Shown one piece after another: positions 6,118 to 9,101 of a stretch of DNA of 9,101 nt. The translations under genes were made by a program, and so were the position numbers. The stretch covers positions 1 to 9,101 of the forward strand of contig JAADEQ010000033.1 in assembly GCA_013153345.1 (NCBI GenBank), read 5' to 3'. This DNA comes from Campylobacterota bacterium. GTDB lineage: Bacteria > Campylobacterota > Campylobacteria > Campylobacterales > Sulfurovaceae. Position 1 is the first letter of the stretch, and every line of letters begins with the position of its first letter. The notes beneath the pieces are model-generated. The model searched no databases. It was not told the origin of the DNA and saw nothing but the letters and a program-made list of their open reading frames with translations.

Positions 6118-7047
6118 CTACTCTACTCTTTTTACTTCCCATCGTCCTGTTTTGGGGTCATACTTTGCAATAAACTCTTCACGATGCTTCTTAGCACTTT
6201 GAGCTACTAATGAGTAGTTAAACTTAATTGCTTCAAGCTTTAAGGTATTTTTATCTATCACTTTAATCTTTCTAACTTTAAGCTCTGGAGTAGGAAGCTC
6301 AAATAGCTTTATCTTATTTTTATCTAACTTCCCATCCTCTTTAAATCTAAATAGATAGACCCCTCCATCTCTTGCACTCCCAGCAATTAGATACTTTTTA
6401 TCTCTACTCTTTAAGATATTTAACGTTAGTGCATCAAACCCTTCTACTCTTTGAAGAATCTCCTTTTTATCTCTATCAATTAAGTAGATTCTTCCACCAA
6501 CTCCTCTATAGCTACTCTTATCAATAGAGCTAGCAATTAAATAACCACTATCACAATCATAGACAATTGAGATTAATCCATATGGATTTGTTGGATTTGG
6601 AGCAACCTCTTCAATTACCATCCATCTACTCAACTCTGCACTTTTTCCATCCAACTTATAGATTGCCTTTTGAAGATTAAAAGTTGTAGGCTTTATACTA
6701 ATAAATGGATTAGGAGTAAGATAGATATCTCCTTTATTATCAATGGTATAGGTACCCAATGCATCAAATCTCTCCCAGCTCTTTTTATGAAGCACCCTAC
6801 TATATTTTGGCCCAAAATAGAAAGCTATCCCCTTATAGTGCTTTTGAGATAAATCGATAATAGGAGCATTAATCCCATTTTTATATAAAAAAAGAGGAAG
6901 TCGTGCACAACTTTTTTGTTTATCAAACTCATCTAATCTAAAAAGAGATTGAGAAGTTTGCAAAGAGGAAGAGGGAGTATTAAGGATAAAATAGGCTCCA
7001 GCTCCTAAAAAGATTAATACAATAAATAGAGGAATAAACCTTTTCAT
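6118..7047 (-). CDS. Membrane-anchored extracytoplasmic protein, possibly beta-propeller-like
   Basis: Function not recognised. Residues about 4-22 form an N-terminal membrane anchor or signal sequence (positive MKR, then hydrophobic), so the body should face the periplasm. The rest is rich in short beta-like units that resemble propeller blades, for example GTYTIDNKGDIYLTP (98-112), SGYLIASS (167-174), GGRIYLIDRDKKEILQRV (184-201), KKYLIAGSARDGGVYLFRF (217-235) and FIAKYDPKTGRWEV (292-305). Blade spacing is irregular and no WD40 or NHL signature is clear, so the fold is inference. Cys47 and Cys165 could form a disulfide. AGGGA between the stop of the 629-residue gene and this ATG, with an 8-base gap, indicates coupled translation; the cytochrome gene follows after one base. 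A sensor, binding partner or scaffold for the cytochrome are all possible. Confidence 0.75.
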   Translation of the reverse strand: MKRFIPLFIVLIFLGAGAYFILNTPSSSLQTSQSLFRLDEFDKQKSCARLPLFLYKNGINAPIIDLSQKHYKGIAFYFGPKYSRVLHKKSWERFDALGTYTIDNKGDIYLTPNPFISIKPTTFNLQKAIYKLDGKSAELSRWMVIEEVAPNPTNPYGLISIVYDCDSGYLIASSIDKSSYRGVGGRIYLIDRDKKEILQRVEGFDALTLNILKSRDKKYLIAGSARDGGVYLFRFKEDGKLDKNKIKLFELPTPELKVRKIKVIDKNTLKLEAIKFNYSLVAQSAKKHREEFIAKYDPKTGRWEVKRVE

Positions 7048-7055
7048 ATATCCCT

Positions 7056-8945
7056 TTACTCTCTATCAACATTTTTTATAGGGACAAACTTTGGCCCAAC
7101 AATACATGGCCAAATCTTAACGCTCGGATTTCCATACTCATCAATATCACTATCAGCCCAACAATACTCTTGACCCTCTCTATTATCATTATAGATTCTT
7201 GGAACATACCAAATTACAATATGCTCATTCTCTATTACCTCTTTATCCTCAATAAATCTCTCTGGGCCATCCTCATCAAGCTTACAACAGCTCCCTAAGG
7301 TTAACATATCCTCATCACCCTCTTGAGGCTTAAATTTACTCACATATACTCTCTCATTATCACCTCTACTTCCATCTCCAAACTGCCCTCTATTTGGCTC
7401 AATATAAAATCCTAACTCCTCATCCTCTAAGCTTCTTATTCTATATAAAAATCTATCTTTATACATCTTCTCCTTACCAGTTGAAGTGTAGTTTCCTTCA
7501 ATATCTAATGCTCTAAACTCCTCCCCATCATATATTGCAAACTCCTCATGGTTATCCAAATTTACATCAAGCCTCATTACTGGACGATAGATAGCCCTAT
7601 CACCACACCCTCTTCCTAAATTTATTGCTACCACTCTAAATGAGCCATCTTTATAAAATTCAAATCTATTTTGATAGCGATAGTTACAAGCCATTGGCCA
7701 CTTTGGATTTCTAAAATCTTGAAGGATATAAAAGCCAACCTCTTTATTATTTTCTATAATAGAACCAATTTGAGGGCCATTAAATGCCAATACAACTGAG
7801 GTTGAGAACATTGGACACCCCATTGCATCATTATATCCAAACATATACTCATCATTCTCACCCTTTACAACCTCAACCCTTCTTCCTTCAATAACTAGTG
7901 GTGTTGAGGTATCTAAATTATCAGCCCCCTTTGCTTTATAAGCCACATGCCAATCTACTACTTTTAAAGACCTTGCGATATTTTTACCATTAAACTTTAG
8001 GTCTCTAATCTCTAATCCATCAGAGCTAGTTAGATGATATTTAAACTCCCATCCATCTTTGGAGTAGTTATTATCCTTTTGACAAAACTCCTCCATAATA
8101 TATCTATTTTGAAGAGTTCTCTCATCAATACATGCTGGAGTATATGTCTTTCCAAGACCAGCCCACTTTGCAGCCACAAGTCTAAGTTTAGTTAAATCAA
8201 CAATAGCCCAAAGAGCCTGCTGCTTTTGGTGGTCTGGAAAGGTTGGAGCAACACATAGATGCTCTTTATCCTCACATGGAGACTCTTTTAAATTAGTTCT
8301 CACATTTGCCATTGAGAGCTCTCTTGCAGTTGGACGATGACCAAGCTCTTTAATAATAGTAGGAGATTTTAGAGCAATTGCTTTTGCAATCTGAGTTAAC
8401 CTATTACTAATATCTGGCTGCATCTTATCATATCTTCTAACTCTTACTACTCTTCTCTCTTTTAAATCGACAATAGCTCTAGTAGTAGAGTTTAGAGCAA
8501 AATTATACTTCTCAACAACATAACACTTCCTATCTTTACAAAGCTCTTTTAACTTATCATCAAGCATTGCAATAGGAGCTCTTTGAACCTTCATAATATC
8601 ATTATGAAGTGGCTTTCCATTAAGAGTGGTATCGGCTAAAAACTCCGCATCATTTAAAGCAATCTCTTGAGCAATCTCTCCATCTTCATCCAACTCATCT
8701 GGCTCTAGCGGTAAAACCGATTTTCCTTGACTATAAAGCTCTTCTAAATCCTCTAAATACTCTCTAACCTCTTCAATATCATCATACTCATCTCCAATTT
8801 GTGGAAGAATAATCTTCTTATCAAAACTATCCAAAGCCACTGGATGAGAGTTGATATCTCTTCCTTTTTTATAGTAATAAAGTCCCCCAAGTCCAATTAT
8901 ACCTGCTACTAAAACTGATAGCGCTAATTTAATCTCGCTTTTCAT
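7056..8945 (-). CDS. Membrane-anchored copper-amine-oxidase-like protein lacking copper ligands
   Basis: This 629-residue protein has an N-terminal anchor (about 5-25), a strongly acidic linker (about 51-105) and a large extracytoplasmic part with 13 cysteines. From about 130 on, its segment order follows copper amine oxidases as I remember them: small alpha/beta repeats (TRAIVDLKERRVVRV 155-169; ALWAIVDLTKLRLVAAKW 244-261), WEFKYHLTSSDGLEIRDLKFNG (299-320; family WxFxxxFTxREGLVLxxVxYxG), EYMFG...GC (366-377), NYRYQNRFEFYKDGSFRV (421-438; family NYDYxxxWxFxxDGTIxV), RVYVSKFKP (532-540) and ENEHIVIWYVP (572-582). Y422 sits where the topaquinone tyrosine lies, but the next residue is Arg rather than Asp or Glu. 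The copper HxH appears as YRP (453-455), and the third His region reads RIYN (583-586). It is therefore probably not a copper oxidase; a binding or structural role is inferred. Its start lies inside the upstream gene. Confidence 0.75.
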   Translation of the reverse strand: MKSEIKLALSVLVAGIIGLGGLYYYKKGRDINSHPVALDSFDKKIILPQIGDEYDDIEEVREYLEDLEELYSQGKSVLPLEPDELDEDGEIAQEIALNDAEFLADTTLNGKPLHNDIMKVQRAPIAMLDDKLKELCKDRKCYVVEKYNFALNSTTRAIVDLKERRVVRVRRYDKMQPDISNRLTQIAKAIALKSPTIIKELGHRPTARELSMANVRTNLKESPCEDKEHLCVAPTFPDHQKQQALWAIVDLTKLRLVAAKWAGLGKTYTPACIDERTLQNRYIMEEFCQKDNNYSKDGWEFKYHLTSSDGLEIRDLKFNGKNIARSLKVVDWHVAYKAKGADNLDTSTPLVIEGRRVEVVKGENDEYMFGYNDAMGCPMFSTSVVLAFNGPQIGSIIENNKEVGFYILQDFRNPKWPMACNYRYQNRFEFYKDGSFRVVAINLGRGCGDRAIYRPVMRLDVNLDNHEEFAIYDGEEFRALDIEGNYTSTGKEKMYKDRFLYRIRSLEDEELGFYIEPNRGQFGDGSRGDNERVYVSKFKPQEGDEDMLTLGSCCKLDEDGPERFIEDKEVIENEHIVIWYVPRIYNDNREGQEYCWADSDIDEYGNPSVKIWPCIVGPKFVPIKNVDRE

Positions 8946-9101
8946 CTTTTTGGTATCCTATTGTAAATTTTTTATTTACAACATTATACCCTTTTGATTG
9001 TAAAAGTTCAATGACACTTTTTTGACCTAAAAAATGCATTATTCCAAAAGCAAAAAGATAGGCTTTATTAGGGTTTTTTGAAACTATCTTATCAATTCTA
9101 T
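8929..9101 (-). CDS. TraB/GumN-family protein, C-terminal end only
   Basis: An open frame enters from the right edge and ends at TAA (8931-8929), giving 56 visible codons. The segment YLFAFGIMHFLGQKSVIELLQSKGYNVV matches the C-terminus of TraB/PrgY/GumN proteins, usually (V/A)GxxHLxGxxGxxxLLxxxGYxV, including the GxxH motif (GIMH), one of the two such motifs of the TIKI/TraB superfamily in which metal-dependent protease activity has been shown for animal TIKI. Bacterial members are often exported and mostly uncharacterised. The last 17 bp overlap the start of the copper-amine-oxidase-like gene, so this is an upstream member of the same operon. The N-terminus, signal peptide and second GxxH lie outside the window, so function and completeness cannot be judged. 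Confidence 0.78.
   Translation of the reverse strand, partial: RIDKIVSKNPNKAYLFAFGIMHFLGQKSVIELLQSKGYNVVNKKFTIGYQKDEKRD
8961..8981. repeat. 8-bp dyad just before the 629-codon gene
   Basis: TTGTAAAT and ATTTACAA flank five T, ending 15 bp before the ATG at 8945 and lying inside the TraB/GumN-like coding end. It could be an operator half-site pair or an mRNA hairpin near the start codon. In such AT-rich coding DNA, chance is a real alternative. Confidence 0.3.

Noticed and set aside
6670..6852. Plus-strand frame of 60 codons
   Set aside because: It is opposite the 309-residue protein, with no ribosome site or family signal.
1..9101. CRISPR array, tRNA, rRNA, insertion sequence or attachment site
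   Set aside because: No regularly spaced repeats, cloverleaf, rRNA segment, transposase frame or terminal repeats were seen on either strand.

Overview
The window looks like the chromosome of a low-GC (roughly one third G+C) Campylobacterota bacterium. The signs are a RecA of campylobacterial type with no SOS box in front of it, a histidine kinase with the HQWRQPL H-box common in this phylum, a futalosine-pathway menaquinone enzyme (MqnD), a multihaem cytochrome c, and T-rich promoters with good -10 boxes but no clear -35 boxes. I cannot fix the order or genus. GATC is almost absent: one copy found by eye.

Layout from left to right. (1) A PAS histidine kinase on the + strand, whose frame is closed by a TGA directly before its first ATG. 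(2) A minus-strand pair, a DedA-family membrane protein followed by an unknown membrane protein, joined by an ATGA overlap; the second gene meets the kinase tail to tail. (3) A 300-bp gene-free stretch with good signs of a minus-strand small RNA: a TATAAT box, a 5' stem-loop starting at the predicted first base, a hairpin whose loop carries CCUCCU, and a strong intrinsic terminator. (4) mqnD on the minus strand and recA on the plus strand, diverging from an 83-bp double promoter region. (5) A long minus-strand operon, entered from beyond the right edge: the C-terminus of a TraB/GumN-family protein, a 629-residue membrane-anchored protein resembling copper amine oxidases but without copper ligands, a 309-residue membrane-anchored protein that may be a beta-propeller, and an octahaem c-type cytochrome. 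The last gene and recA share a palindromic TTAA that holds both stop codons.

mqnD makes menaquinone, the likely electron carrier of the inner membrane. The right-hand operon encodes exported or anchored proteins, one of them an electron-transfer cytochrome, so it may form an envelope redox or binding module. That role is inference from order, tight spacing and predicted location. The operon and the small-RNA candidate are the parts that look least described.
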